Positions 19,612 through 31,732 of a stretch of DNA of 64,000 bases are shown here, in pieces. This DNA is from Rahnella bruchi. GTDB taxonomy: Bacteria > Pseudomonadota > Gammaproteobacteria > Enterobacterales > Enterobacteriaceae. The position numbers were made by a program, and so were the translations under genes. Position 1 is the stretch's first letter. Every line of letters starts with the position of its first letter. The notes beneath the pieces are model-generated. The model ran no database searches and was not told the origin of the DNA. It saw nothing but the letters and a program-made list of their open reading frames with translations. The DNA lies in the NCBI RefSeq assembly GCF_003614975.1, contig NZ_QZWI01000009.1:140218-204217 (forward strand). Direction: 5' to 3'.

Positions 19612-20997
19612 TTACAGCTGTTGCGCCGCCTGGGCTTTGGCTGCCAGTGCCGTCAGCAGCTTGCCGTGAATGCCACCAAAACCACCGTTGCTCATCACCA
19701 GAATATGGTCGCCCGGCTGAGAAGCCTTGATAACCATATCCACCAGTGAATCCACATCTGCGCTCCAGTGTGCGGGCTGAACGCAATGTTCAGCCACTTC
19801 AGCTACCTGCCACGGAATATGCTGCGGCTGTAACAGGAAGACCTCATCAGCACGACCCAGTGACGGCGCCAGTTCATTCTTACTCATCCCCATTTTCATG
19901 GTGTTTGAGCGAGGTTCGAGCACCGCAAGAATGCGCGCAGTCCCGCCAACCTTGCTGCGTAAAGCAGAAAGCGTGGCCAGAATGGCTGTCGGGTGGTGAG
20001 CGAAATCGTCGTATACGCTCACACCATTTTCGACACCGCGAAGCTCCAGGCGGCGACGGGCATTGATAAATTCACCCAACGCTTTGCAGGCATCTTCCGG
20101 TTTAACGCCAACATGACGGGCAGCCGCAATCGCCATCAGACCGTTATGCATGTTGTGTTCGCCAACCAGATTCCAGTTGACCTGACCGACCACTTCGCCG
20201 TGCAGATACACTTCGAAAGCGCTGGCGTCTGGCGTCAGTTTTTTCGCATCCCATGCACAATTTTCAGTTTCACCGGCAAACTCCTGTTCACTCCAGCAGC
20301 CCATCGCCAACACTTGTTTCAGCGGTGTGTCGTTTTCAGGCAGGATAATTTTGCCTTTGCCCGGCACCAGACGTACCAGATGGTGGAACTGCTTCTGAAT
20401 GGCCCTAAGGTCGTCGAAGATATCAGCGTGATCGAACTCAAGATTATTAAGTACCAAAGTACGCGGACTGTAATGAACGAATTTGGATCGTTTATCAAAG
20501 AACGCACAGTCGTATTCGTCTGCTTCCAGCACCATAAACGGGCTGTTACCCAGACGCGCAGATACGTCGAAGTTCCCCGGCACGCCGCCAATAACGTAGC
20601 CCGGCTCATAGCCACAGGCTTCGAGGATCCACGTAACCATTCCCGCCGTCGTCGTTTTGCCGTGTGTACCCGCTACAGCAATAACCCAGCGCCCAGGAAG
20701 AACGTGATCATGCAGCCATTGTGGCCCTGAAACATAAGGGATCCCCTGTTCCAGCACGGCCTCGACGCACGGGTTACCACGCGTCATCGCGTTACCGATA
20801 ATGACCAGGTCAGGTTGCGGGTCGAGCTGTGCAGGATCATAACCCTGGATCAGTTCGATCCCCTGATTTTCCAGAAGCGTACTCATCGGTGGATAAACGT
20901 TGTCGTCCGAACCGGTGACCTGATGCCCCTGAGCACGTGCCAGCATCGCCAGCCCGCCCATAAACGTGCCGCAAATCCCAAGAATATGAATGCGCAT
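19612..20997 (-). CDS. mpl: UDP-N-acetylmuramate:L-alanyl-gamma-D-glutamyl-meso-diaminopimelate ligase
   Basis: Recycles cell-wall tripeptide by joining it to UDP-MurNAc, bypassing MurC, MurD and MurE. The 461 residues are Mur-ligase-like: an N-terminal UDP-binding domain, the ATP loop GTHGKTTT at about 110-117, EADEYDCAFFDKR near 158-170 in the central domain, and a C-terminal domain with DDFAHHPTAI near 350 and LEPRSNTM near 378. E. coli Mpl has 457 residues. It is divergent from fbp, as in E. coli. Confidence 0.97.
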   Translation of the reverse strand: MRIHILGICGTFMGGLAMLARAQGHQVTGSDDNVYPPMSTLLENQGIELIQGYDPAQLDPQPDLVIIGNAMTRGNPCVEAVLEQGIPYVSGPQWLHDHVLPGRWVIAVAGTHGKTTTAGMVTWILEACGYEPGYVIGGVPGNFDVSARLGNSPFMVLEADEYDCAFFDKRSKFVHYSPRTLVLNNLEFDHADIFDDLRAIQKQFHHLVRLVPGKGKIILPENDTPLKQVLAMGCWSEQEFAGETENCAWDAKKLTPDASAFEVYLHGEVVGQVNWNLVGEHNMHNGLMAIAAARHVGVKPEDACKALGEFINARRRLELRGVENGVSVYDDFAHHPTAILATLSALRSKVGGTARILAVLEPRSNTMKMGMSKNELAPSLGRADEVFLLQPQHIPWQVAEVAEHCVQPAHWSADVDSLVDMVIKASQPGDHILVMSNGGFGGIHGKLLTALAAKAQAAQQL

Positions 20998-21164
20998 ATA
21001 TTTTCCATTGATGCCTTTAAGTCAGCCGCTATTCTACCGCTCAGATTCCTCCAGAAGAAATGGATTTGCCTATGATTCGTCCATATATTTGGGCTAAACT
21101 GCCTCCGCTCTTGTGAAATTTTTATTAACGTACCGTTATCTATCCTCGATTCAGGGAAAGTGTC

Positions 21165-22169
21165 ATGAAAACGTTAGGCGAATTTATTGTTGAAAAGCAG
21201 CAGGATTTTCCACATGCAACAGGTGAACTGACAGCGTTGCTTTCAGCAATAAAACTCGGCGCCAAAATCATTCACCGCGACATCAACAAAGCGGGTCTGG
21301 TTGATATTCTGGGCACCAGTGGTGCAGAGAATGTGCAGGGTGAAGTGCAGATGAAACTCGATCTGTACGCAAATGAAAAACTAAAAGCAGCCATGAAGGC
21401 GCGCGGTGAAATTGCCGGTATCGCGTCAGAAGAAGAAGACGAAATTGTTATTTTCGAGGGCGAACGCGCTGAAAATGCAAAGTACGTGATTTTGATGGAT
21501 CCGCTGGATGGTTCCTCCAATATCGACGTTAACGTCTCCGTCGGTACCATCTTCTCAATTTACCGTCGTACCACCCCGCTGGGTCAGTCTGTTACTGAAG
21601 CTGATTTCCTGCAACCGGGGAATCGTCAGGTAGCCGCAGGTTACGTGGTGTATGGTTCTTCTACCATGCTGGTGTACACCACTGGTGCGGGTGTTCATGC
21701 CTTTACTTACGATCCTTCTCTCGGTGTATTCTGCCTCTCTCACGAAAAAGTCTGTTTCCCTAAAAAAGGCAACATGTACTCTATCAACGAAGGTAACTAC
21801 ATCAAGTTCCCTCTTGGCGTTAAAAAATACATCAAGTATTGCCAGGAGCAGGATGAAGCCACGCAACGCCCTTACACTTCACGTTATATCGGCTCGCTGG
21901 TTGCAGACTTCCACCGTAACCTGCTGAAAGGCGGCATTTATATTTACCCAAGCACCGCCAGCCATCCGAACGGAAAACTGCGTTTGCTGTATGAATGCAA
22001 CCCGATAGCTTTCCTTGCGGAGCAGGCGGGTGGCAAAGCCAGTGACGGGAAAAATCGTATTCTGGATATCGTTCCGCAGAAACTGCATGAACGTGCGCCG
22101 TTTTTTGTTGGTAACACCTCGATGGTGGAGGATGCAGAACGCTTTATCGCTCAATTCCCGGATGAATAA
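21165..22169 (+). CDS. fbp: Fructose-1,6-bisphosphatase, class I
   Basis: Removes the 1-phosphate of fructose-1,6-bisphosphate in gluconeogenesis. It has 334 residues (E. coli 332). The metal site is [11 protein letters not shown], with D112, D115 and D121 as ligands. The substrate loop [10 protein letters not shown] is near 249-258. AMP inhibition is known for the enterobacterial enzyme. AGGGAA lies six nt before the ATG. A bidirectional terminator separates it from the convergent chemoreceptor gene. Confidence 0.98.
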   Translation: MKTLGEFIVEKQQDFPHATGELTALLSAIKLGAKIIHRDINKAGLVDILGTSGAENVQGEVQMKLDLYANEKLKAAMKARGEIAGIASEEEDEIVIFEGERAENAKYVILMDPLDGSSNIDVNVSVGTIFSIYRRTTPLGQSVTEADFLQPGNRQVAAGYVVYGSSTMLVYTTGAGVHAFTYDPSLGVFCLSHEKVCFPKKGNMYSINEGNYIKFPLGVKKYIKYCQEQDEATQRPYTSRYIGSLVADFHRNLLKGGIYIYPSTASHPNGKLRLLYECNPIAFLAEQAGGKASDGKNRILDIVPQKLHERAPFFVGNTSMVEDAERFIAQFPDE

Positions 22170-22254
22170 TCATACTTGCCTCAAAAAAATCATCTGAGAA
22201 TGAACGTGATACCTGTGTAACCTTGCATTCCTCCCGATACAAAAACTAAACGTA

Positions 22255-22280
22255 AAAAGGTGGCTTCTCAGCCACCTTTT
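22255..22280. terminator. Bidirectional terminator fbp/chemoreceptor
   Basis: AAAAGGTGGCT and AGCCACCTTTT pair around TCTC, with T on both sides, between two convergent genes. Confidence 0.88.
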
Positions 22281-22305
22281 CTTTATTCAGCCCGACAATC
22301 AGAAA

Positions 22306-23877
22306 TCAGAACTGACCGGCACGGTTGAGTTTAAAGACCGCCATGCTTTCAGCCAGCAACTGCGCCTGCTCTTCCAGAGAACGCGTCGCCGCCGTCGCCT
22401 GTTCTACCAGCGCCGCATTTTGCTGTGCCACCTGATCCATCTGGGTAATCGCCACGTTCACCTGTTCTATTCCGTGGGTCTGCTCGGTGGTGGCGATAGA
22501 AATCTCGCGCATCAGGCTGGTCACGCGTGTCACTTCGCTGGAGATTTCCAGCATCGTATCAGCGGCTGATTTCACCATATCCGACCCTTCAGAAACGCGG
22601 CTCTCAGAATCAACAATCAACTCTTTGATTTCTTTGGCAGATTGCGCACTGCGTTGCGCCAGACTGCGCACTTCGCCGGCTACCACCGCAAAACCTCGCC
22701 CCTGCTCGCCCGCTCTCGCTGCTTCGACGGCGGCATTCAGCGCCAGAATATTGGTCTGGAATGCAATGCCGTCGATAACGGTAATAATGTCGCCGATGCG
22801 TTTTGAGCTGTCGGTAATCCCCTGCATTTTATCCATAACCCGATGGACGACTTCGCTGCCCTTACCGGCAATAACCGATACGCTTTGTGCCAGCTGGTTT
22901 GCCTGTTCGGAATTCGCAGCATTCATACGCACGGTCGATGTCAGCTGTTCCATGCTCGCGGCGGTTTCCTCGAGCGACGCGGCGGATTCTTCCGTACGCT
23001 GCGCCAGATGTACGTTACCGGCAGCCAGTTCACGGGAACCCACATCAATCTGATTTCCGGCATCGCGCACGCGCCCTACCGATTCAACCAGCGAATCCTG
23101 CATTTGTTTCATCGCTTTCAGCAGACGTCCCATCTCATTATTGCGGGAATCATCGATGTCATGAGTCAGATCGCCTTTGGCGATGTATTCCAGCTGAGCG
23201 ATAGAGAAATTTAGCGGATGCATAATGATTTTCTGCAAGGCAAACCAGGCCAGTACCGCGATTATCAGCGCGATGATGAACGCCGCCACAATCACTGTCA
23301 GCTGGATACGTGCGTTGGCGCGCGCCTGTTCGATGCGCTTGCTGGTGTTATCAACCGCATAAGCGCGAAAATCTGCCAGCGCTTTGTCATAAGCATTGCT
23401 GTAAGGGGTGATTTTGTTTTCCAGCACATCGTAATAACCGTCCGCACTTTGCGCCTGAAGCGCAGCCAGAAGCGGTACTAAACCGTTAGCTTTATAGGCG
23501 TCGTAGGTTTTCTTCACGGCGTCGGATAAATCTCTGCCCTGCTGAGTTTCATCTTGAATACTGACAAATTTCGCCAGATCGGTATCAGCCTGTTTGATAT
23601 AACCGGCAATGCGGTCGGCAGTCGTTTTAGCATCATCCATCATGCCAATTTCCAGCTGACGTACAGCCACACCGCTGGCGACACGGGTACGCAGCGAGAA
23701 ACTGTAGCTGTCGGCCAGTGAACCGAGTTCATCGCCCTGAAGCTGATTAATCTTTTGCAGGGAAGTGGCACTTTGCCTGATAGCGTTGGTACCCAGCACG
23801 CTAACCAGCAATAAAATCAACGTCATAAATACCAGCAAACCGATCAGACCGGCTTTTACGCTCAACTTATTCAACAT
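22306..23877 (-). CDS. Methyl-accepting chemotaxis protein, Tar/Tsr-type ligand domain
   Basis: A 523-residue inner-membrane chemoreceptor. Helix 1 (about 10-30) and helix 2 (about 192-216) flank a helical four-helix-bundle periplasmic sensor of some 160 residues. A HAMP domain (about 217-270) and a 36-heptad-type signalling domain follow, with the hairpin tip [19 protein letters not shown] near 375-393. Methylation-type Q/E pairs are present ([17 protein letters not shown]). It lacks the NWETF-type C-terminal CheR tether, so adaptation probably depends on other receptors. The ligand cannot be read from sequence. A sigma-28-type promoter lies upstream. Confidence 0.93.
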   Translation of the reverse strand: MLNKLSVKAGLIGLLVFMTLILLLVSVLGTNAIRQSATSLQKINQLQGDELGSLADSYSFSLRTRVASGVAVRQLEIGMMDDAKTTADRIAGYIKQADTDLAKFVSIQDETQQGRDLSDAVKKTYDAYKANGLVPLLAALQAQSADGYYDVLENKITPYSNAYDKALADFRAYAVDNTSKRIEQARANARIQLTVIVAAFIIALIIAVLAWFALQKIIMHPLNFSIAQLEYIAKGDLTHDIDDSRNNEMGRLLKAMKQMQDSLVESVGRVRDAGNQIDVGSRELAAGNVHLAQRTEESAASLEETAASMEQLTSTVRMNAANSEQANQLAQSVSVIAGKGSEVVHRVMDKMQGITDSSKRIGDIITVIDGIAFQTNILALNAAVEAARAGEQGRGFAVVAGEVRSLAQRSAQSAKEIKELIVDSESRVSEGSDMVKSAADTMLEISSEVTRVTSLMREISIATTEQTHGIEQVNVAITQMDQVAQQNAALVEQATAATRSLEEQAQLLAESMAVFKLNRAGQF

Positions 23878-24193
23878 ACGATGTTATCCAGCTATTCAGG
23901 TGAAAAGAGATACTTCCGGTGAGGTAGGGATCAGGTGATTCCTGACTTTTTGTTTGAATATTGTTATCGGCAACGGACTAAATATCTTGATAAGAAATGT
24001 AAAAACAGGCAGTTACGCGGTAAAGCACCGGAAGAGTGAATTTTACTGCCACCGGAGAAGATTTTGCTGCCTCTTCGCAGCAGGTCGTGCCGGAAAATAC
24101 GCTAAGAGGTTCTGACGAAAAGGGCGGGAATTCGCGGGAGAGTTGGCTATAATGTGCGGCACTCTATTCCTGGTTCAACGAAGGAAACCAACC
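23878..24193. other. Divergent promoter region chemoreceptor-ppa
   Basis: 316 bp. It holds the sigma-28-like promoter for the chemoreceptor (23964-23990) and a TATAAT at 24148-24153 facing ppa, 40 nt before the ppa start. No clear -35 accompanies the latter. Nothing else was recognised. Confidence 0.6.
23964..23990 (-). promoter_or_regulatory. Sigma-28 (FliA) promoter for the chemoreceptor
   Basis: On the minus strand, TCAAGATA and a perfect GCCGATAA are spaced by exactly 11 bp, fitting the flagellar consensus TAAAGTTT-N11-GCCGATAA (five of eight and eight of eight). It lies about 85 nt before the start codon, so the receptor should be expressed with late flagellar genes. Confidence 0.7.
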
Positions 24194-24724
24194 ATGAGCT
24201 TACTGAATGTCCCGGCGGGCAAAGAACTGCCAGAAGATATCTATGTCGTTATCGAAATCCCTGCAAATGCAGATCCTATCAAGTACGAAGTGGATAAAGA
24301 TACCGGCGCGCTGTTTGTAGACCGTTTCATGTCTACAGCGATGTTCTATCCGTGCAACTACGGTTACATCAACCACACTCTGTCTCTGGATGGCGACCCG
24401 GTTGACGTTCTGGTTCCGACTCCATACCCGCTGCAACCAGGTTCTGTGATCCGCTGCCGCCCTGTCGGTATGCTGAAAATGACCGACGAAGCCGGTGAAG
24501 ATGCGAAACTGGTTGCTGTTCCGCACACCAAACTGAGCAAAGAATACGATCACATCAAAGATGTGAACGACCTGCCAGAACTGCTGCGCGGCCAGATCAC
24601 CCACTTCTTCGAGCAATACAAAGCGCTGGAAAAAGGCAAATGGGTAAAAGTTGACGGTTGGGCTGACGCTGCTGCAGCAAAAGCTGAAATCGTGACTTCT
24701 TTCGAACGTGCTAAAAACAAATAA
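24194..24724 (+). CDS. ppa: Inorganic pyrophosphatase
   Basis: Hydrolyses the pyrophosphate released by biosynthesis and so drives those reactions forward. The ATG at 24194 after AAGGAA gives 176 residues, as in E. coli; the longer frame starts in the promoter. The metal-binding loop DGDPVD has D66, D68 and D71. Conserved E21, K30 and the YGYINHT stretch are also present. A strong terminator follows. Confidence 0.98.
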   Translation: MSLLNVPAGKELPEDIYVVIEIPANADPIKYEVDKDTGALFVDRFMSTAMFYPCNYGYINHTLSLDGDPVDVLVPTPYPLQPGSVIRCRPVGMLKMTDEAGEDAKLVAVPHTKLSKEYDHIKDVNDLPELLRGQITHFFEQYKALEKGKWVKVDGWADAAAAKAEIVTSFERAKNK

Positions 24725-24760
24725 GCCTTCAGCTGTTTGAATTACTGCCGTTTGAATAAA

Positions 24761-24790
24761 AAAAACACCGCCAGATGGCGGTGTTTTTTT
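24761..24790. terminator. Bidirectional terminator ppa/ytfP
   Basis: AACACCGCC and GGCGGTGTT pair around AGAT, flanked by A8 and T7, so it works on both strands. It separates convergent ppa and ytfP. Confidence 0.92.
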
Positions 24791-24841
24791 ATGTATTAAG
24801 CGTTGTCAGACAACGATTATTTTTAGACGACCTTGCTCAGA

Positions 24842-25195
24842 TTACTCACTGACGGCTTCATTACGCTTCACCCAGTCTCCACCTTCTATTCTCGGCACAC
24901 CGTCCAGTGAGCGAATATAGAGGTAAATCCAGGCGCTTCCATAAGGTGTCGAAATCAGCTCACGGCGGTAATCCTTGGTGTTACTTTTCAGCTCATCCAA
25001 CTCAGCCATGATTGACGAGTTAATGCGGTAAACTTCGCAATAGACTTTGCCTTCCCCTGGAATAACAGCAGGATAGTGGCCCAGATTATACAGGGCATAC
25101 CCTTCCAGCTCATGGTCACCCAACCATTGAGCATTCGTCATCCAATGACTGTTGCCTTGCTTGCGTCGCAGACTACCGTAAACAATTATTCGCAT
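24842..25195 (-). CDS. ytfP: YtfP, gamma-glutamylcyclotransferase-like protein
   Basis: A 117-residue GGCT-fold protein beginning MRIIVYGSLRRKQGN; the YGSL loop forms the anion pocket of the family. GHYPAV and GEVYR-like strands follow (CEVYRINSSIMAELDEL). E. coli YtfP has 113 residues and unproven activity. The start is set at the ATG at 25193-25195 by homology; there is no good ribosome-binding site. An in-frame TTG at 25235-25237 overlaps the tamB stop, so coupling to tamB is likely. It is the third gene of tamA-tamB-ytfP. Confidence 0.9.
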   Translation of the reverse strand: MRIIVYGSLRRKQGNSHWMTNAQWLGDHELEGYALYNLGHYPAVIPGEGKVYCEVYRINSSIMAELDELKSNTKDYRRELISTPYGSAWIYLYIRSLDGVPRIEGGDWVKRNEAVSE

Positions 25196-25226
25196 GTTTA
25201 TATTCGTATAGTAAAAGTCACATGAA

Positions 25227-28200
25227 TTAAAACTCAAATTGATAGAGCAAATCCAATGCCTGATCGATGCCTGATACTGCCTGCAGGTAAAGCTTCGGCA
25301 TCAACCGGTAGCGCAGAGTCAGAGTCGCCAGCGAGTCAAATATCCCGACACCATATTTCACCTGTAATCCCGGTAAAACATAACCACTGACCACGACCTG
25401 AGAACTGTCTCCCACGCCCTGAGTATCCAGCGCCAGATTGCTGACCCCGAATGCCTCGCCGATTTTACCCACAAGTTTACCACTTTGCGCAACCCCTAAC
25501 CCGATAAGAGCGGAAGTCATAGCGCCACTGTCGCCACCAGAATTGTCTAATCCCTGCCCGCGAAGCAGGTAGGACAAGGCTTCCTGCTGCGACATTGCAG
25601 GATCTGAGAATATTTCAAGTTTAGGCGCATCAGCCTCACCGGTCACTCTCAAACCTGCTATCACGTCATTTTCTGTCGCTTCCGGGTTACGGATGGCTTC
25701 CAGATTCAGCAACGGCTGGTCGGCCGGACCGGAGAACAGTAACTGGCCTTTACGCACTATCAGATCCTGACCGTAAGCATGGAAACGCCCGGATGGAATA
25801 TTAATCTGTCCGTTCAGTCCCAATCCGCGGCTGTCCTGCGCCACTTTCAGTGCACCTTCCAGGCGGGCTTTCAGGCCAAAGGCATCGAGGCGGACATCTT
25901 TGCCGATATTCACCATCAGATTGCTGTTGATCGGAATTGACGTTGAAGCCGGCGCAATCGGCTGACGCTGATCGTTAAGCATCACTTCATCCGAAGAGAC
26001 TCCGACCGCGCTTTCCGGCAATTCCTGTACCGTAATACGCGCCCAGGGAATATCAACGGTTCCGTTAAGCGAGAACAGCTGCGGTGTGGCATCAAACACT
26101 AAATCCGGTGAAACGTCCAGACGCACCATCGGCGGCACGGAAACCCGCACTTTATTGCCACGGGCCGCGATACGCGCGCGCCAGGCATTAATTTCGCTCC
26201 AGTCGGCGTTACCATTCAGTTCCAGCTGGCCCTGTGCAGTTTTAATCACCCCTTCCATGACGGATGACATGCCATTGAAATTAATGCCGATATTAGCGTC
26301 GGTGATATCAAACGGCATAAATTGCGCATCGAAATCGACACCGGTCAGCGCCAGTTTACCGAACACCAGTGGTTTCTGCGCGTTACCACCGAGACGCAGA
26401 TTGGCGTTGAGAATACCTGAAGCTTTCTCGCCATCCATCAGCGCAGGTTGCAGCAAGGCCATAGAAATACGGGCAATATTCACGTTGCCGCTGAGATTAC
26501 GTTTGCCCTGCGGATCGGCAATCTGGATGCTGCCATCAAGTTGACCGTTATTGGTTATCCTGATTAACCAGTCGAGATTTGCACGGCCATTGTCCAGCCG
26601 GGCATTCAGGTTCAGCGTATCGAAAGCGACCGGCAGCGGACTGCCCTGCACCAGTTGCTGAACTTTCACACCTTTGCCCACCAGCGAAACGCTGGCCTGT
26701 GGCAGGCCGCCCGCAGCTTTCCAGCTCACATCAGCTTTACCACTGAACGTCCCGCTCAGCTGCGTATCATCAGTCAGGAAAGGTTTGATCATCGCCAGGT
26801 CAAACCGGTTGAGCACTACGCTCGCCTGCCCGCTGGCACCGGCATCAATGGTTTTCGGCACACACAAATCTGCGTTCGGATTTTGCCAGCAGTGCGGACC
26901 AACAGTGATACGTTGCTCTTTATTGAAGTAATCCAGCGCAATGGAACGGTTGAGACGCCACTGCCCGACCGGCGTATCGAACAAGGTGTTGGTGATACTG
27001 CCTTTCCACTCTTCGGTCGCGCGGTCAAAACTCCCGCTCAGCGCCAGACGGCCGGACACCGGCTTTCCGTCCACTTTCAGCGTCAGCTCATGATGTTTCT
27101 CGTTACCTTTGGCATCGAGATTGATATCGGTGATATCCAGCGCATCCTGCTTAAGCTGCTGAACCCGCACGGCAAGATTGCCCTGGATCTGATCAGTCGA
27201 ACTGACATCGCCTTTGATATTCACACGACGCACAGTCAGTGCCTGCCATTTCAGACCGGTTGCGGTCAGATCCGCCAGCAGCTTCGGTGCCTTGAGCTCG
27301 CCGCGCAGTTGTAGCATCCCTTTCACTACGCCGCCCAATCCCGGCAATGCGCCATCCAGATGCGGTGCATCCACTTTGGCGTCGAGATTCCAGGTATCGC
27401 CAAGTGTGCCTTTCACATCCAGATTATTACGGCCAAGTTCAAGGTGCAGTTGCGGAATATCCCACTGACCATAGCTGTTTCCGCGCACGTTACCCTGCGC
27501 CCTGACAGCGTTTTGCTTCACGTTGCCGGTCAGATCCAGCACTGGCACCTGCATTTGCCACGTGCCGCCGTACAGGCTGCCGCGGGTGGTGATCTTGCCC
27601 TGCAATTTTGCCGGCCAGTCGGGATACTGTTTTGCAGTATTAATACCGGTCAGTTTCAGTTCGCTGTTCCAGCTGATGGCTTTACTCCAGTCCACCACGC
27701 CGGTCAGATCGGTATTTCCTTCGAGTGCAGCCAGACGCAGCAGCGTCAGTTTAAACTGCTCCACGTTACCTTTACCGTCGAGGGTCAATGTAGCCGGTGG
27801 GATCTGATCGCCTTTGAAATCTGAGCGCATCGACAGCGCGTAATCCGTCGCTTTGCCGCTCAAATTAAGTTTGAAACCTTTTACCTGATATTGCGGCGTA
27901 CCGGTCAGCGGCCATTGCAGCGCGTCACTGGTGAGTTTCAAATCAAGAGGCAGACCAGCTTCTGCCAGCTGAGTCTGAAGCGCCAGTTGCGCACGAACCG
28001 GACCGGAAAGATTAAGGCCGACATCCAGCTTGTCGCGCAATCCGCCACCGACTTTCAGTTTGATCTTCTCGCCCTTCAGCGGATCGATATTCACTGCGGT
28101 GTTAATCGTCAGATCTACCGGCCAGTTTTGATTGAGCGTCGCTTGCCCTGCGCCATCTACCGAACCCTGAGCAGAGCGAACCATTAATTTATCCAGCTTA

Positions 28201-29042
28201 ACCTGCTGATTCTGCGTGCTGGCCTTCAGTTCAAAACGGGTGATCAGCACATCAGTGTCACCGGTCAGACGCAGGTTTTCACCGAGGATTTGCTGAATAT
28301 CCAGATCAACCGGCAAACGGAAATCGGGTAATTCAGGCAGCAGCGGTTTGGCAAACAGCTCCTGCAATGTTTCGCCCAGCGGTTTTTCCGGCACCACGAC
28401 TGGCGGTTCAGCAGGCTTGCCCGTCGCTTTCTCTACAGCTTTATCCTGCGCAGCCTGCACTACTTCCGGCAGCGGATTAACCGGCGTTTTCGGTAACGCG
28501 ATTAGCAATCCGCCGATATGCGTTGGCATCAGCTGAATAGCGCGGCCTTCCCAGTGTGCGCCCGTGCGGAATGACGCCAGCGAAATAGCGCGATCATCGA
28601 GAGTAATATTGATGTTATCCAGCGTCAGCAAACGCAGTGTGATCGGATACGGCGTGCTGAGATTAGTCAGCGGCTCGCTGGTTTCAGGTTCCGGTTGAAC
28701 CGCAGCAGGCGTCATCTCTTTGGTGTTCACCACCACGTTGACGTCTTTTACCCGCAGCGCATTGACGCACAGCGCGCTATTTTTCAGGCAGGAGAAATCG
28801 AGGGAAAGATGAAACTCTCCGGCTTTCACATCCACGCCAGGCATCTCGTAATGCACGCCTTTGAGCGTCAGGTCGCGCCATCCACCTTCCGTACTGGCGA
28901 TATTCAGCCCCGGCACGAAGCGGTTTGCGCCGTTAATCATCAGATGCAGACCGGTTTGCGTTCCTACCAGGAAAGCTACCAGGCTGATTAACAGCACCAG
29001 GAAGATCAGGAAACCCAGACAGATTTTCTTAAATAAACTCAT
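25227..29042 (-). CDS. tamB: TamB, inner-membrane AsmA-like lipid transport/assembly protein
   Basis: A 1271-residue protein anchored by an N-terminal helix (about 7-27) and spanning the periplasm as a long beta-taco groove. It ends in the conserved DUF490 domain and the aromatic C-terminus YQFEF. It works with TamA in outer-membrane assembly and, with YhdP and YdbH, moves phospholipids to the outer membrane. A Pro/Glu-rich stretch near residues 175-215 is a likely linker. Its start overlaps the tamA stop (ATGA). E. coli TamB has 1259 residues. Confidence 0.97.
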   Translation of the reverse strand: MSLFKKICLGFLIFLVLLISLVAFLVGTQTGLHLMINGANRFVPGLNIASTEGGWRDLTLKGVHYEMPGVDVKAGEFHLSLDFSCLKNSALCVNALRVKDVNVVVNTKEMTPAAVQPEPETSEPLTNLSTPYPITLRLLTLDNINITLDDRAISLASFRTGAHWEGRAIQLMPTHIGGLLIALPKTPVNPLPEVVQAAQDKAVEKATGKPAEPPVVVPEKPLGETLQELFAKPLLPELPDFRLPVDLDIQQILGENLRLTGDTDVLITRFELKASTQNQQVKLDKLMVRSAQGSVDGAGQATLNQNWPVDLTINTAVNIDPLKGEKIKLKVGGGLRDKLDVGLNLSGPVRAQLALQTQLAEAGLPLDLKLTSDALQWPLTGTPQYQVKGFKLNLSGKATDYALSMRSDFKGDQIPPATLTLDGKGNVEQFKLTLLRLAALEGNTDLTGVVDWSKAISWNSELKLTGINTAKQYPDWPAKLQGKITTRGSLYGGTWQMQVPVLDLTGNVKQNAVRAQGNVRGNSYGQWDIPQLHLELGRNNLDVKGTLGDTWNLDAKVDAPHLDGALPGLGGVVKGMLQLRGELKAPKLLADLTATGLKWQALTVRRVNIKGDVSSTDQIQGNLAVRVQQLKQDALDITDINLDAKGNEKHHELTLKVDGKPVSGRLALSGSFDRATEEWKGSITNTLFDTPVGQWRLNRSIALDYFNKEQRITVGPHCWQNPNADLCVPKTIDAGASGQASVVLNRFDLAMIKPFLTDDTQLSGTFSGKADVSWKAAGGLPQASVSLVGKGVKVQQLVQGSPLPVAFDTLNLNARLDNGRANLDWLIRITNNGQLDGSIQIADPQGKRNLSGNVNIARISMALLQPALMDGEKASGILNANLRLGGNAQKPLVFGKLALTGVDFDAQFMPFDITDANIGINFNGMSSVMEGVIKTAQGQLELNGNADWSEINAWRARIAARGNKVRVSVPPMVRLDVSPDLVFDATPQLFSLNGTVDIPWARITVQELPESAVGVSSDEVMLNDQRQPIAPASTSIPINSNLMVNIGKDVRLDAFGLKARLEGALKVAQDSRGLGLNGQINIPSGRFHAYGQDLIVRKGQLLFSGPADQPLLNLEAIRNPEATENDVIAGLRVTGEADAPKLEIFSDPAMSQQEALSYLLRGQGLDNSGGDSGAMTSALIGLGVAQSGKLVGKIGEAFGVSNLALDTQGVGDSSQVVVSGYVLPGLQVKYGVGIFDSLATLTLRYRLMPKLYLQAVSGIDQALDLLYQFEF

Positions 29043-30781
29043 AATTCCGGACCCAAGCCGATGTAAAACTGCATTCCATGCTCATCTTTGTCGCCTACAG
29101 GTGCGGCAACATCTAATTTCACCGGGCCGATAGGTGAAGCCCAGCGCACACCCACACCCGCGCCGGTTTTAAAGTCACTCTTTGTAATGTCATTAACCGC
29201 TTCACCGGAATCGACAAACACTGCGCCCCACCATTTCCCAGTCACGTTGTACTGATATTCCACAGAGCCGGTGCCAAGATAGGACGCACCGGTCAGCTTG
29301 CCTTCGTCATCACGCGGAGAAATAGATTTGTATTTGTAGCCGCGAATACTGCGGTCGCCACCGGCGAAGAAACGCAGGGACGGCGGTACGCGTTCAAAAT
29401 CATTGGTTTCAATCCAGCCGAGATTGCCGCGAAACACAAAACGGTGTTTATCCGCCAGCGTGCGGATCCAAACGTTTTGTGCCTGAACCACGGCGAAATC
29501 GACGTCAGAACCCCAGGTGGTATTGGACACATCAAGAGAATAGCGCTGAGAATCGCCCCAGGTCGGCATCAGGCCACCGCGCTGACGCGTACGGTTGAGG
29601 CTCACACCCGGATAAATCAGCATAGTGGTGTTGGTCACGCTACCCTGCGTAAAGTGGTCGAGGCTCCAGCGCAGATTCACAGCATGCTGCCAGCCGCTTG
29701 AGAGATCCCAGTACCGCGAAGCCGTCAGAAGCGTCGAGTCAGATTTGGTGTCGTTGAGATCTTCACGTTTGAAGCCCCCCTGCAGCAGATAATATTGCTC
29801 AAGAGGCGATTTCAGCAGCGGGATTTTATAGGTGAAGTCCAGCGACTGCTCTGGCGCGGAAAGCGTGGTAGACGTTTCAAAACTTTGCCCACGGTCATTT
29901 ATCCACGGCTTTTTCCAATTGGCAGTGACACGCGGCCCAACGTCGGTCGAATACCCCACTCCGGTTTCAATCGTGTTTTCAGTACGCGGCGACACCACGG
30001 CATTCAGAGGCAGCGTTTTTGTGGCTTTGGCATCAGTAAAATCTGGAGACACGACAACAGAGTTAAACCAGCCGGTCGCAGACAGGCGGCGGTTAAGCTC
30101 GGCCAGTTGCGCCGTGGTGTAATAATCACCCTTATGGAATGGCACCAGATTTTGCAGATACTCGTCGCGGATCTGTGATCCCTGATAATGGACATCGCCG
30201 AAACGGTAACGCTCGCCGCTATCGAACTGGATATCCCAGAACGCTTTATGTTCATCTTCAATGACGCCCAGCTGGCTCTTGCGCATGTTGGCATCGAAAT
30301 AGCCTTTACGCAGTGCAATCCCGGTCAGCGAGCTTTTGAAATTGTCGTAAGTCCCGTGGTTTAAAATCGTCCCGACAGCAGGCACATCACGCTTTTTCAG
30401 CTGTTCGAATTCATTATCTTTATCTGCCTGCCCTTCAATCACCACGCTGGTGCCGGCGATTTTCACCGGTGTTCCTGGGGTGACTTTAGCAATAAGAACC
30501 GGACGTCCCGGTGGGGGTGTCTCGCGATAATCAAAATCGATAGTCGGGGAATAATACCCCAGCGGCCTTAAACCCTGTTGGATCGCAGCACTGACACGCG
30601 CACGAAACCGGCCATTAGCACCGACTTCGTCGCTTTGAATAGAAGATAATCGAACGCGGACGTTCTTTTCCAAATCGCCATCCAGGCCTTCCAGCTGCAA
30701 ACGCACCTTCGCTGCCATGGAAAGTGAGGGGGCCAGCATTACCAATAACAAACCCAGTTCACGATATCGTGGCACACGCAC
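29039..30781 (-). CDS. tamA: TamA, outer-membrane Omp85-family assembly protein
   Basis: A 580-residue outer-membrane protein. The signal peptide is about 1-23. Three POTRA domains run from about 24 to 275, and a 16-strand Omp85 barrel follows. The barrel carries the lid-lock motif in [15 protein letters not shown] near 475-490 and [13 protein letters not shown], then ends FYIGLGPEL. It assembles some autotransporters and usher-like proteins together with TamB, whose gene it overlaps. It is divergent from msrA, as in E. coli. Confidence 0.97.
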   Translation of the reverse strand: MRVPRYRELGLLLVMLAPSLSMAAKVRLQLEGLDGDLEKNVRVRLSSIQSDEVGANGRFRARVSAAIQQGLRPLGYYSPTIDFDYRETPPPGRPVLIAKVTPGTPVKIAGTSVVIEGQADKDNEFEQLKKRDVPAVGTILNHGTYDNFKSSLTGIALRKGYFDANMRKSQLGVIEDEHKAFWDIQFDSGERYRFGDVHYQGSQIRDEYLQNLVPFHKGDYYTTAQLAELNRRLSATGWFNSVVVSPDFTDAKATKTLPLNAVVSPRTENTIETGVGYSTDVGPRVTANWKKPWINDRGQSFETSTTLSAPEQSLDFTYKIPLLKSPLEQYYLLQGGFKREDLNDTKSDSTLLTASRYWDLSSGWQHAVNLRWSLDHFTQGSVTNTTMLIYPGVSLNRTRQRGGLMPTWGDSQRYSLDVSNTTWGSDVDFAVVQAQNVWIRTLADKHRFVFRGNLGWIETNDFERVPPSLRFFAGGDRSIRGYKYKSISPRDDEGKLTGASYLGTGSVEYQYNVTGKWWGAVFVDSGEAVNDITKSDFKTGAGVGVRWASPIGPVKLDVAAPVGDKDEHGMQFYIGLGPEL

Positions 30782-31041
30782 TCCTGCTAATTTTACTGTC
30801 CTGTTAAAATATCAGATGCCCGCCGGAGAATATCTGCTCGTCTTGGCAGATTCATCCTTATACATTTAGAAGTAAGCAGTTTAGTGCTAATCCCATGAAA
30901 ATGTTCAACGACTAAGCAACGTTCCCCGTATTGTGTGCAAAGACGCAATCAGATACAACTAACACTAACCTGTGGTCATGGTTATTCTTAAGACCCCTTT
31001 GTTACAAACCTTGTTTATTTAAGCAACAACTGGAGTTTTCC

Positions 31042-31680
31042 GTGGTGCAACTTACCGATAAAACGCAGTCTGTAAATCAGGCAGATGCGTTACCTGGCCG
31101 TACAACCCCTATGCCGGTGGCGACCATTCATGCAGTGAATGAGCATTCAATGACGAATGTTCCTGACAACATGGAAGTCGCGATTTTTGCGATGGGCTGC
31201 TTCTGGGGCGTAGAGCGTTTGTTCTGGCAGCAGGAAGGGGTTTATAGCACAGCAGCCGGTTACAGCGGCGGTTTCACCCCCAATCCAACCTACCGTGAAG
31301 TCTGTACCGGCCAGACCGCGCATGCAGAAGTGGTGCGCGTGGTGTTTGATCCGGCGGTAATCAGCTATGCGAAGCTGTTGCAGATTTTTTGGGAAAACCA
31401 CGACCCGGCCCAGGGCATGCGTCAGGGCGGAGATATCGGCACACAATATCGCTCAGGGTTATACGTGCTGAGCGCAGAACAGCAAGATCTGGCGCTGGCA
31501 AGTCTGGCAAGTTTCCAGCAGGCGATGGACGAAGCGAACGATAAGCGCACCATCACCACTGAAATCACTGAAGCCCTGCCGTTCTATTATGCCGAAGACG
31601 AACATCAGCAATACCTGTTTAAAAACCCGGAAGGTTACTGCGGATTAGGTGGAATTGGCGTTTGTCTGCCGCCCCAATAA
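31042..31680 (+). CDS. msrA: Peptide methionine sulfoxide reductase A
   Basis: Reduces the S-epimer of methionine sulfoxide in proteins and free amino acid. The start is a GTG at 31042 (a second GTG follows directly), six nt after GGAG; this gives 212 residues as in E. coli, while the longer frame to 30931 has no homologous counterpart. The catalytic cysteine is C53 in GCFWG. Resolving cysteines lie in [11 protein letters not shown] near the C-terminus. It is divergent from tamA. Confidence 0.96.
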   Translation: MVQLTDKTQSVNQADALPGRTTPMPVATIHAVNEHSMTNVPDNMEVAIFAMGCFWGVERLFWQQEGVYSTAAGYSGGFTPNPTYREVCTGQTAHAEVVRVVFDPAVISYAKLLQIFWENHDPAQGMRQGGDIGTQYRSGLYVLSAEQQDLALASLASFQQAMDEANDKRTITTEITEALPFYYAEDEHQQYLFKNPEGYCGLGGIGVCLPPQ

Positions 31681-31732
31681 TGCGGCATTTTTAAGCGCTG
31701 GCGGCAGTCTCAGTGCTGCTGCTATACTATGC

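Noticed and set aside
19993..20730. A 245-codon frame antisense to mpl
   Set aside because: It is a shadow of mpl codons; the composition (His, Gln, Arg-rich) is typical of antisense reading.
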